Under the pieces are notes generated by a model. That model made no database searches. It saw only the letters and a list, made by a program, of their open reading frames with translations, and was not told the origin of the DNA. A program made the translations under genes and the position numbers. Positions 1 through 6,348 of a stretch of DNA of 10,054 bases are shown piece after piece. This stretch comes from an uncultured Elusimicrobium sp. (GTDB lineage: Bacteria; Elusimicrobiota; Elusimicrobia; Elusimicrobiales; Elusimicrobiaceae). The stretch spans positions 1-10,054 of the forward strand of contig CAMGSK010000047.1 of assembly GCA_946061795.1 (NCBI GenBank). The letters run 5' to 3'. Position 1 is the first letter of the stretch. Each line of letters begins with the position of its first letter.

Positions 1-45
1 GGAGTGGTATTTGCGGCAATGATATTTTGCGGAATTGCTACATAA
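1..45 (+). CDS. Possible C-terminal end of a convergent membrane protein gene (partial)
   Basis: Reading frame 1 of the plus strand is open from the window edge to a TAA at 43-45. It encodes a short hydrophobic tail, GVVFAAMIFCGIAT. This would suit the end of a transmembrane helix, and the stop falls at the base of the hairpin at 40-78, as expected for a gene converging on the minus-strand unit. Only 14 sense codons are visible, and a frame this short stays open by chance about half the time. The call rests on hydrophobicity and position only, and no family can be assigned. The other two plus frames either stop early (20-22) or run through the hairpin into sequence without recognisable content. 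Confidence 0.35.
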   Translation, partial: GVVFAAMIFCGIAT

Positions 46-78
46 ATATCCCCCGGTTTTACCGGGGGATATTTATGT
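40..78. terminator. 18-bp inverted repeat, probable bidirectional terminator
   Basis: Positions 40-57 and 61-78 are exact reverse complements separated by a TTT loop. The upper stem is GC-rich (CCCCCGGT/ACCGGGGG) and the base is AT-rich. There is no clean T-tract on either side; only the AT-rich lower stem could serve that role. It lies between the end of the minus-strand unit and the possible convergent gene, which fits a shared two-way terminator. A transcript-stabilising hairpin or a copy of a small interspersed palindrome are the alternatives. Confidence 0.5.
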
Positions 79-172
79 GTCTGGAAAATCCCGGAAGAAT
101 CCCCGGACCATTGTCGATTTTTCTCAGAATGAGCCTTTTCCGGATAGTTGGAACAAGGAAGAAATAATAATA

Positions 173-188
173 AAAACCCGGGGTTTTT
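173..188 (-). terminator. Putative intrinsic terminator of the tandem-ACT gene
   Basis: On the minus strand, 17 nt after the TAG stop of the ACT gene, the sequence reads AAAAACCCCGGGTTTTT followed by ATTATTATTT. This can fold into a 7-bp stem (AAAAACC/GGTTTTT) with a 3-nt loop and a T-rich tail. The stem is short and A/T-dominated, so termination may be inefficient. The longer hairpin at 40-78 could act as a second stop. Confidence 0.5.
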
Positions 189-205
189 GGCTTGTTAAGA
201 AGAAA

Positions 206-613
206 CTAAAACAGACCGGAACTTTCCAGCGCACTGAGCGCCTGGGTGATGTTGCTTACCACCAGAATAAAGCGGGTGCGTCCCGCAGTGGTGCTGGCCC
301 CGTAAATGGAGGTGATGTTGATGCCTTTGGCATGCAGTACCGCGCCGATGTCAAACGCCAAGCCTACACGATCGGGCGCGTCAATGCAAATGGCGTCTGT
401 TTTGACGCTGGTGTATCCGGCTTTGGTCAGGGCGTGGCTGATTTCGCTGTTATAGTGAACCGCCGCACGCACGACGGCCGCGTCAAAACGCACGTCGGAG
501 GCGATAGCGATAAGGTTCACTTTTTCCTTTACGAACAATTCCGCGAAATTTTTCAGCGTTCCGGGCTGATTGGATAGGAATACGCTGTATTGTTTGACGA
601 CGCTGATAGACAT
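206..613 (-). CDS. Tandem ACT-domain protein
   Basis: A 135-residue cytoplasmic protein made of two ACT domains and nothing else. The first spans about residues 6-70 and has the ligand-loop motif NQPGTL (15-20). The second spans about 73-135 and has DAPDRVGLAFDIG (78-90). ACT domains bind small effectors, often amino acids, at domain interfaces; stand-alone tandem-ACT proteins of this size (COG4747-like) are presumed amino-acid sensors without a catalytic domain. What it regulates cannot be read from the sequence. It lies 63 nt downstream of the suhB-like gene, on the same strand and with no terminator between them, so cotranscription is possible. A weak SD (GAGG) stands 6 nt before the ATG. 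The fold assignment is firm, the role unknown. Confidence 0.85.
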   Translation of the reverse strand: MSISVVKQYSVFLSNQPGTLKNFAELFVKEKVNLIAIASDVRFDAAVVRAAVHYNSEISHALTKAGYTSVKTDAICIDAPDRVGLAFDIGAVLHAKGINITSIYGASTTAGRTRFILVVSNITQALSALESSGLF

Positions 614-676
614 AGAAACCTCAATAAGTTAGCAAACCCTTGCTGCATAAGCGGTCCGCGCCTGCGTCCGCCGTGT

Positions 677-1462
677 TTAAAGCGAGTCCTTCTTTATTAT
701 ATCAAACATTTCCCTGTGAATCTTGCCGTTTGTAGCCAGCGTTTGCGCGCCGAAAGATTCCAGACGGGTCCATTTTTTGTTGGAAAAGTCCGTTATTTTC
801 CCGCCTGCTTCTTCTAAAATCAATTTTCCGGCGGATACATCCCAGGGATTTAAAGCGTCTTCCCAATATCCGTCAAAGCGTCCCGCGGCCACCCAACACA
901 AATCCAACGCTGCCGAACCCAGCCGGCGTACGTCGTGACAAGAAAGGATGAAACGTTTGAAGCGTGTAAGCAGTCCGTCTATCCGCCGCTCCCGTACATA
1001 GGGGAAACCCGTCACCAGCAGGGCGTTTTCTAATTTAGGTACGGAGGAAACGCGGATTTTTTTGCCGTTGAGCGTGGCGCCTTTTCCTTTTTGTGCCAGA
1101 AACAATTCGTTGCTGCTCGCGTCGTACACGCCGCCCAGAACAATTTGGTTCTTGTGCGCCAATGCGACGGAAACGGAAAAGTGCGGTACGGTGTGGGCGT
1201 AATTGGTGGTGCCGTCAATGGGGTCTATGACCCATTTCCAGTCCGAGCCGGTGTTTTTAAGGCCGTTTTCTTCGGCCAGAAAATCATGGTCCGGGAAATT
1301 TTTTTTAATGAGCGTTAAAACGGCCTTTTGGCAGGCTACATCCGCCTGCGTGACCAAATTGGCGCGGCCTTTGAGCTCATAGCTCACTTTGCCCTGCCGC
1401 TTGCGCGCCAGCGCGCCGGCGGTAAGCAGACATTCTTTTAAAACGCAAAGTTCTTTTTTCAT
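677..1462 (-). CDS. suhB: Inositol monophosphatase family protein (SuhB-like)
   Basis: A 261-residue member of the Mg2+- and Li+-sensitive IMPase/FIG family, which hydrolyses small phosphate monoesters such as myo-inositol 1-phosphate. The full metal site is visible: LAEENG (62-67, acidic E64/E65), DPIDGTTNY (80-88, with D80 and D83) and NPWDVSAGKLILEEAGG (205-221, with D208). The RRLGSAALDLCWVAAGRFDGYWE stretch (179-201) is also typical. Length is normal for the family. True substrate is uncertain: family members also act on sugar phosphates or PAP, and E. coli SuhB additionally works in rRNA antitermination. The ATG overlaps the stop of the upstream nuclease gene (ATGA, 1459-1462). No SD precedes it, only an A/T-rich run, so translation is probably coupled. 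Family assignment is very secure; the symbol is by similarity. Confidence 0.93.
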   Translation of the reverse strand: MKKELCVLKECLLTAGALARKRQGKVSYELKGRANLVTQADVACQKAVLTLIKKNFPDHDFLAEENGLKNTGSDWKWVIDPIDGTTNYAHTVPHFSVSVALAHKNQIVLGGVYDASSNELFLAQKGKGATLNGKKIRVSSVPKLENALLVTGFPYVRERRIDGLLTRFKRFILSCHDVRRLGSAALDLCWVAAGRFDGYWEDALNPWDVSAGKLILEEAGGKITDFSNKKWTRLESFGAQTLATNGKIHREMFDIIKKDSL

Positions 1463-2946
1463 TTTAATTTTAATACGTCGGCGGCTTTGAGTTTATTTTC
1501 CAGATCCAGCATGGCTTTGCAGTCGTCTTCGTTATACATGAGCACTTTTTTGAGCAATTCGTCGTTGCCGTTTTTAAGCCAGCTGGTAAAGTACACCATG
1601 CTGTCCATTGCGCCGCAGTCATCCTGCCTCCAGTTAAACCCAAATGCCGGCGCGGCGGCTTTTAAGGAAAAGCTGGGCGCGGGAAGATAGAAGGCTTTGT
1701 TGACGGCTACTTTCAAATCGTAGCACAGGCTGACCAAGCGGTTGAGTTTTTGCTCGTCATGTTTGTTTTCCTGCGCCATTTTGCGCATTTTTTTGGCTTC
1801 GTATTCCGTCCAGTGGTAGAGGACTGTGTTTTCGGGGTCTGTGATATAATCGTAAAACTGTTCAAAAATTTTAATTTCTTCTTCCGGCGTTTTGGCCACG
1901 AAAGAGACGTATTTGTCTTCTTCTTTGTCCCAAATGCCGATGAGATAGACAAAAGAGGTGTTTTCTTTGGTAAAGGTTTCCGTGGCCTCAAAGTCAAAAT
2001 AAAGATTGCGTTTTTTAACGGGAGGGGGGAAATGTCCTTCTTCACGCAGAACGGGTTTGTTGTGCAGATACGCCATGGAATTGTAATACGCGTCCGTGGC
2101 GAAGGGTTCTTCCAAAATTTCCCGTATTTTCTCCAGGCCGGCGTGCGCTACGTCGTCGGTGGTATGCAGTCCGCAGATTTTCAGGCACTGGCGCATTTCC
2201 GCGCTGAGCGAGGGCAGCATTTGCAAATCTTTGCTTTCGGCCACCACTTTGTTGGCATACACCCTCCACGGGGAAGCGGCCGCTTTGGGCGGCTTGTGGG
2301 CTTCGGGGCGGGCTTTTCCGTCGCGTATCATGCGGAAATACGCCAATTCCCGGTTTAAGCGTTCTTCGTGCTCTAAGTAATCCACGTCCACCGTTTTCCC
2401 TTTGAGTTCCACGCGGCTGTAGCGCGGCGTGTATTTCTGAACGTCGGAGAGAATGTGATTTAAGAGGGAAACCTGCAGCGCATAATGTTCTTTTAAATCG
2501 TGCGCCCGTTTGAACTGAACCAAACGGTAATGATAGGGGCCGAATACGCTGGCGCCTTCCTCTGAACGGACGAGTAAATTCATGCTTCCGTACACGTTTT
2601 TGGGCAGGTTCCACAGAGCGGCGTTGGCCACGGCGGGTTTGCCTTCGGCCATGGCGCGCAAAGTACCTTTAAAACGGTCGGTGTCATTATCGGCGCGGAC
2701 AAATTCCACGCCCGGGAAATGTTCGCGTATCCATTGGTCGCGGCTGTTGCGGTCCGTTCGGACTTTCAGATTTTCGTAGCGGTTTTGTTCGTAAACGGCG
2801 GCTCCTTCGGGAGCGTGGAACGCGCACCAAATGCCGAAGGGGTCCTCCAGAAGGGAAAACATTTTGGAAGCGTTAAAATCGGTCTTGTCCGGGGTGCGCC
2901 CCGCGGAAAACCGCTCAAACAACGTATTGATCAGCGTATCGTCCAT
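1459..2946 (-). CDS. TM0106-type RecB-like nuclease / RNase H-like (YprB) domain protein
   Basis: A 495-residue protein with the architecture of the TM0106 / COG2251 predicted nuclease family. The N-terminal part (about 25-170) corresponds to the RecB-like PD-(D/E)XK domain. A helix-hairpin-helix-like segment follows (LPSLSAEMRQCLKICGLHTT, 244-263). The C-terminal part (about 312-490) is a YprB/RNase_H_2-type 3'-5' exonuclease fold. The exonuclease site looks intact: DFE (318-320), a YHWTEYE segment (377-383) and YNEDD (471-475). The RecB-like site looks degenerate: the usual acidic positions read N123 (in SMNLLVR) and Q144 (in VQFK), although K146 and the downstream Q158 remain. Family members are inferred to act in nucleic-acid metabolism, but the substrate is not known. 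The gene opens a unit with suhB (ATGA overlap). Its ATG has no SD and sits directly behind a TATAAT-rich tract. Confidence 0.85.
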   Translation of the reverse strand: MDDTLINTLFERFSAGRTPDKTDFNASKMFSLLEDPFGIWCAFHAPEGAAVYEQNRYENLKVRTDRNSRDQWIREHFPGVEFVRADNDTDRFKGTLRAMAEGKPAVANAALWNLPKNVYGSMNLLVRSEEGASVFGPYHYRLVQFKRAHDLKEHYALQVSLLNHILSDVQKYTPRYSRVELKGKTVDVDYLEHEERLNRELAYFRMIRDGKARPEAHKPPKAAASPWRVYANKVVAESKDLQMLPSLSAEMRQCLKICGLHTTDDVAHAGLEKIREILEEPFATDAYYNSMAYLHNKPVLREEGHFPPPVKKRNLYFDFEATETFTKENTSFVYLIGIWDKEEDKYVSFVAKTPEEEIKIFEQFYDYITDPENTVLYHWTEYEAKKMRKMAQENKHDEQKLNRLVSLCYDLKVAVNKAFYLPAPSFSLKAAAPAFGFNWRQDDCGAMDSMVYFTSWLKNGNDELLKKVLMYNEDDCKAMLDLENKLKAADVLKLK

Positions 2947-2948
2947 GA

Positions 2949-2961
2949 ATTATATTTTATA
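2949..2961 (-). promoter_or_regulatory. Putative -10 region of the nuclease-suhB unit
   Basis: On the minus strand, TATAAA (2956-2961) and an exact TATAAT (2949-2954) lie directly before the ATG at 2946. Using TATAAA as the -10 would put the transcript start about 3 nt before the ATG. No convincing -35 hexamer is seen 16-18 nt further upstream. The hydG terminator lies just upstream, so an independent promoter is expected here. Confidence 0.45.
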
Positions 2962-3025
2962 TCTTTTTGCGCAGGCGTGCAGGAGGTTGCGTCTTGGGGT
3001 TCTGCCGGAAACGATGTTTGGACAT

Positions 3026-3058
3026 AAAAACGCCCCGGGCCGGGAGATCCCGGGGCGT
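3026..3058 (-). terminator. Intrinsic terminator of hydG
   Basis: On the minus strand, 16 nt after the hydG stop, a perfect 10-bp GC-rich stem (ACGCCCCGGG/CCCGGGGCGT, arms 3049-3058 and 3030-3039) with a 9-nt loop is followed directly by a T-run at 3026-3030. This is a classic rho-independent terminator. It separates hydG from the nuclease-suhB unit. Confidence 0.9.
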
Positions 3059-3074
3059 GAATCGGTGCGGACGA

Positions 3075-4457
3075 TTAGAAGTACAGGTCCCGTTTCCCGC
3101 TTTTGATTTTGGACAGGTTGTCCTCTATCATCTTGCGTATGGGGGTGCCTTCGGCAAAGTTTTCTTTGGTCGTGTTTTCTATCAGCGCATATCCTTTGGC
3201 TTTCAGCGCGGCCGGCGCGAAATCTTCCAGATATTCGGCAAAAGTAAACATGGCGTTGGGCAAGCAGTGCTTTTTAATAAGGCCCGGTTTGGCCATATCC
3301 ATAAAGTCTTTACCCACACGTCCCAGCCGGTAGCAGCCGGTGCAGAAGGACGGCATGTGTTTGGCGTCGGCCACGGCGTCTATCACTTCGGCCAGGGAGC
3401 GGTCGTCGGTCAGCGTGAATTGGCTGCCGTTGTCTTTGTCGTAAGAATAACCGCCCGGATTGACGCGGGACGCGGCGGAAATCTGCGATACGCCCAGTTC
3501 CAGGCAGGCGTTGCGCATGGCCGGGGTTTCGCGCGTGCTTAAAATGATGCCCGTATAAGGCACCGCCAAACGCAGGACAGCCACGCATTTTTTGAAGTCG
3601 TCATCCGTCAGCACGTCGTTGGGATGAAGGCTGAAATCCGAGCCTTCGGCCGGTTCAATGCGCGGAATGGAAATGGTGTGCGGACCCACGCCGTACGTTT
3701 CGTCCAAATAGAACGAATGGGCCAGCGTGGCCAAAATTTCATATTTATGGTCATAGAGACCCAAAAGAGGTCCGATACCCACATCGTTGATGCCGGCCTG
3801 CAGGGCGCGGTCCATGGCGTCCAAACGGAACTGATAATCTTTTTTCGCGCCGGCGATGTGCAGCTGTTCATAAGTCTTTTTGTGGTAGGTTTCCTGGAAC
3901 AGTTGGTAGGTGCCGATGTTGCACTTCTTGAGTTCTTCAAATTCCGGTTCCGTCAACGGAGCGATGTTTACGTTGACGCGGCGGATGTTCTGCCCGTTCC
4001 AGCGCGTGTCATAAATGGTTTTAATGCTGTCATAGACGTATTGCAGCCCGCCGCCCGGATAGGCTTCTCCCGCCACCATTAAAATGCGTTTGTGGCCCTG
4101 CTGCAAGAGGGCGGTCACTTCCTGGCGGATTTCATCCTGCGTGCTGGCGTGGCGTTTGAGCGCGGTGTTGCTGCGGCGGAACGCGCAGTAAATGCATTCG
4201 TTGGTGCAAATATTGGAAATATAAAGCGGTGCAAACAGCACAATGCGGTTGCCGTAAATGGCTTCCTTGACGTATTTCGCCGCGTCAAAAAGTTTTTGCA
4301 GAAGCGTTTTGTCCGTCACGTTGAGCAGTACAGCGGCTTCGGCCAAAGAGAGGCCTTTGAGTTGTTTGGCTTTGTGTAAAATATCCGTCACTTCGGCGTC
4401 CGTATGGGACTTTGCTTTTTCCAAAGTTCGTTGCAGTTTTTCGTCATCAATGATCAT
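3075..4457 (-). CDS. hydG: [FeFe]-hydrogenase H-cluster maturase HydG
   Basis: A 460-residue radical-SAM tyrosine lyase. HydG cleaves tyrosine to p-cresol plus CO and cyanide and delivers an Fe(CO)(CN) unit for the H-cluster of [FeFe] hydrogenase, working with HydE and HydF. The radical-SAM cluster motif is CTNECIYC (C84, C88, C91). The HydG-specific C-terminal cluster motif CX2CX22C is complete (C372, C375, C398, in FCTGCYRLGRVGKDF and KKHCLPNAMFTFAEYLEDF). The C-terminal cluster separates it from the related thiamine enzyme ThiH. The barrel region GVGPHTISIPRIEPAEGSD (256-274) is also family-typical. Length is normal. The gene stands alone between two terminators, so it appears to be its own transcription unit; its maturation partners and hydrogenase must be encoded elsewhere. 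No SD is seen before the ATG, which directly follows a putative extended -10. Confidence 0.96.
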   Translation of the reverse strand: MIIDDEKLQRTLEKAKSHTDAEVTDILHKAKQLKGLSLAEAAVLLNVTDKTLLQKLFDAAKYVKEAIYGNRIVLFAPLYISNICTNECIYCAFRRSNTALKRHASTQDEIRQEVTALLQQGHKRILMVAGEAYPGGGLQYVYDSIKTIYDTRWNGQNIRRVNVNIAPLTEPEFEELKKCNIGTYQLFQETYHKKTYEQLHIAGAKKDYQFRLDAMDRALQAGINDVGIGPLLGLYDHKYEILATLAHSFYLDETYGVGPHTISIPRIEPAEGSDFSLHPNDVLTDDDFKKCVAVLRLAVPYTGIILSTRETPAMRNACLELGVSQISAASRVNPGGYSYDKDNGSQFTLTDDRSLAEVIDAVADAKHMPSFCTGCYRLGRVGKDFMDMAKPGLIKKHCLPNAMFTFAEYLEDFAPAALKAKGYALIENTTKENFAEGTPIRKMIEDNLSKIKSGKRDLYF

Positions 4458-4463
4458 AAATAT

Positions 4464-4472
4464 ATGATAGCA
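4464..4472 (-). promoter_or_regulatory. Putative extended -10 promoter of hydG
   Basis: On the minus strand, TGCTATCAT (TGn plus a TATNAT-type hexamer) ends 6 nt before the hydG ATG. Standard spacing from the -10 (last base taken as -7) puts +1 at position 4457, the A of the start codon. No good -35 is visible, and an extended -10 does not strictly need one. The proS terminator lies immediately upstream, so a promoter is required in this short gap. Confidence 0.5.
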
Positions 4473-4491
4473 CTTTTGGCGCGCCGGACGG

Positions 4492-4519
4492 AAAAAACCC
4501 CGCCTTACGGGCGGGGTTT
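4492..4519 (-). terminator. Intrinsic terminator of the cdsA-dxr-rseP-ispG-proS unit
   Basis: On the minus strand, 32 nt after the proS stop, a perfect 10-bp stem (AAACCCCGCC/GGCGGGGTTT, arms 4510-4519 and 4495-4504) with a CGTAA loop runs into a T6 tract (4492-4497, partly shared with the stem). This is a strong rho-independent terminator. Confidence 0.92.
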
Positions 4520-4551
4520 GTGCAGGAAAATCCGGCTTTTGCGCGGCGCGT

Positions 4552-6270
4552 TTATTTTTTCAGTTCTTCAACAAACGCATCCGTTTGGGCCAAGTCTTTG
4601 CGGACGGAGTCTTTGTCGGCGCGTTTTTTGTATTCAAACTGGCCGTCTTTGACTGTGCGGCTGCTGACCACCACGCGGTGCGGCAGGCCCATAAGGTCGG
4701 CGTCTTTGAATTTTACGCCCGGGCGTTCGTCGCGCTCATCCATTAATACGCTCAGCCCCGCCGCTTCCAGTTTGTCGTTGAGTTCGTCCGCGGCTTTTTT
4801 CACGTCCGGGTTGGAGTCGTAGTCAATGGCGACCAGCGCCACGTCAAACGGCGCAATGGGTTGGGGCCAGATGATGCCGTTGTCGTCGTGGCTTTGTTCA
4901 ATGGCGGCGGCCAGTACGCGGCTGACGCCGATGCCGTAGCAGCCCATGATGAACGGATTGGATTTTTGGTTTTCGTCCAAAAATTCGGCTTTCATGGCGG
5001 CGGAATATTTGGTGCCCAAATTGAACACATGGCCGACTTCTATGCCGCGCGTAAAGGTAAATTCGGCTCCGCAGCGGGCGCATTTGTCCCCGGCGGAAGC
5101 GATTTTCAGATCGCAGTACGCGTCCACTTCTATGTCGCGCGACGGGTTGACGTTGATGACGTGCACGTCCGTTTCATTGCCTCCGGCCACGCCGTTGACG
5201 ACGCATTTGACGTAATTGTCGGCGAAAATTTTGATTTTCGGATTGCGCGCTTTCAAACCTTGCGGACCGGCAAATCCGACGGGGGAACCCGTCACCTGCG
5301 TGTAAACTTCTTCGCTGGCTTTTTCCAATTCCGTGCATTTAAGCAGGGCGCGCAGTTTGGGTTCGTTGAGTTCGTGGTCTCCGCGCACCAGCGCCACCAC
5401 CGGTTCGCCGTCGGCGGTAAATACCAGCAGTTTGATCAGTTTGTTCGTGCTTACGTTTAAAAGTTTCGCCACGTCTTCCACCGTGTAGGCTTTGGGCGTG
5501 GGACGTTTTTCCATGGGTTTAAATTCGGCTTCGTTTAGCGAGCAGACGGGGGCCATGACTTCGGCTTTTTCCGTATTGGCGGAGTATCCGCAGGCGGGGC
5601 AGACGGCGATGGCGTCCTCTCCGTTGTCGGCCAGCACCATAAATTCATGCGAAGAACTGCCGCCGATCGCGCCGGTGTCCGCTTCCACGGCTGTGAATTT
5701 AAATCCGCAGCGCGTGAAAATGCGTTGGTATGCGTCATACATGCGTTGGTACCAGTCCGCGGCCTGCTCGGGCGTGGCGCAGAAGGAATACGCGTCTTTC
5801 ATATAAAATTCGCGCGCGCGCATTACGCCGAAGCGGGGGCGGATTTCATCGCGGAATTTGGTGCCGAACTGATAAAGGCACACGGGCAGCTGTTTATAAG
5901 AGGAAATGTCTTTGCGGGCCAGGTCCGTGATGACTTCTTCGGCGGTCGGCGCGACGCAGAACTCGGCCTTTTTGCGGTCTTCCACTTTCAAAAGCTGATT
6001 GCCGAAATGTTCCCAGCGGCCCGTTTCTTCCCACAGTTCTTTGGGCTGCACCACGGGCAGCCACACTTCCGCCGCGCCCGCGCGGTCCATTTCTTCCCGG
6101 ATGATGTTTTCCACTTTTTTCAAGGCTTTCAGCCCCAGCGGCAGCCACTCGTACAGTCCGCTGCCCAGCTTGCGGATGAGGCCGGCGCGTATCATGAGTT
6201 TGGCGGAGAGATTGTCCGCGTCTTTGGGCGCTTCTTTTAGCGTAGGTACGTAATAGTTGGAGAGTTTCAT
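4552..6270 (-). CDS. proS: Prolyl-tRNA synthetase, bacterial type with editing insertion
   Basis: A 572-residue class II aminoacyl-tRNA synthetase that attaches proline to tRNA-Pro in the cytoplasm. Class II motif 1 lies in the LPLGLKALKKVENIIREEM region (43-61). Motif 2 is in RDEIRPRFGVMRAREFYMKDA (140-160). Motif 3 is MGCYGIGVSRVLAAAIEQ (442-459). About 150 residues between motifs 2 and 3 (roughly 240-385) form the INS domain that deacylates mischarged Ala-tRNA-Pro, including NKLIKLLVF (276-284) and GDHELNEPKL (297-306). Two Cys pairs (C224/C227, C397/C400) flank this insertion, as in many bacterial ProRS. The anticodon-binding domain is C-terminal (about 470-572). Length matches the bacterial type. 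The ATG follows an AGAGGA SD 5 nt away. It is the last gene of its operon, 78 nt after ispG. Confidence 0.97.
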   Translation of the reverse strand: MKLSNYYVPTLKEAPKDADNLSAKLMIRAGLIRKLGSGLYEWLPLGLKALKKVENIIREEMDRAGAAEVWLPVVQPKELWEETGRWEHFGNQLLKVEDRKKAEFCVAPTAEEVITDLARKDISSYKQLPVCLYQFGTKFRDEIRPRFGVMRAREFYMKDAYSFCATPEQAADWYQRMYDAYQRIFTRCGFKFTAVEADTGAIGGSSSHEFMVLADNGEDAIAVCPACGYSANTEKAEVMAPVCSLNEAEFKPMEKRPTPKAYTVEDVAKLLNVSTNKLIKLLVFTADGEPVVALVRGDHELNEPKLRALLKCTELEKASEEVYTQVTGSPVGFAGPQGLKARNPKIKIFADNYVKCVVNGVAGGNETDVHVINVNPSRDIEVDAYCDLKIASAGDKCARCGAEFTFTRGIEVGHVFNLGTKYSAAMKAEFLDENQKSNPFIMGCYGIGVSRVLAAAIEQSHDDNGIIWPQPIAPFDVALVAIDYDSNPDVKKAADELNDKLEAAGLSVLMDERDERPGVKFKDADLMGLPHRVVVSSRTVKDGQFEYKKRADKDSVRKDLAQTDAFVEELKK

Positions 6271-6275
6271 GGTAT

Positions 6276-6281
6276 TCCTCT
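6276..6281 (-). promoter_or_regulatory. Ribosome binding site of proS
   Basis: AGAGGA on the minus strand, 5 nt before the proS ATG, supports this start. The remaining 78-nt ispG-proS gap shows no T-box, convincing terminator or clear promoter. Confidence 0.75.
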
Positions 6282-6348
6282 TAATATAAACGGTTTTTAA
6301 ATGTATCGTTTTTTACATGCGACGGGCCGGGCGGCTTTCGTCCCGGAT

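Noticed and set aside
79..172. Short stretch downstream of the ACT gene with small repeats of (C)CCCGGA and a CTCA/TGAG mini-hairpin
   Set aside because: The repeats are two imperfect copies and the stem is 4 bp, no more than expected by chance. No coding frame or RNA fold could be supported.
35..577. Plus-strand open frame of 180 codons starting in the hairpin and covering the ACT gene
   Set aside because: It is antisense to a gene with clear ACT motifs, has no SD, and its predicted protein shows no recognisable domain.
614..676. Possible terminator or separate promoter between the suhB-like gene and the ACT gene
   Set aside because: Stems of only 4-5 bp (such as AGCAA/TTGCT) without a T-run, and no convincing -35/-10 pair.
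3075..4457. Annotation of the radical-SAM gene as thiH
   Set aside because: The C-terminal CX2CX22C cluster motif and the PNA-TF-EYL-DFA segment are HydG features absent from ThiH.
6271..6348. Possible leader element (T-box or attenuator) before proS
   Set aside because: Only weak stems (about 5 bp) could be drawn, with no T-box sequence and no terminator T-run, and the gap is just 78 nt.
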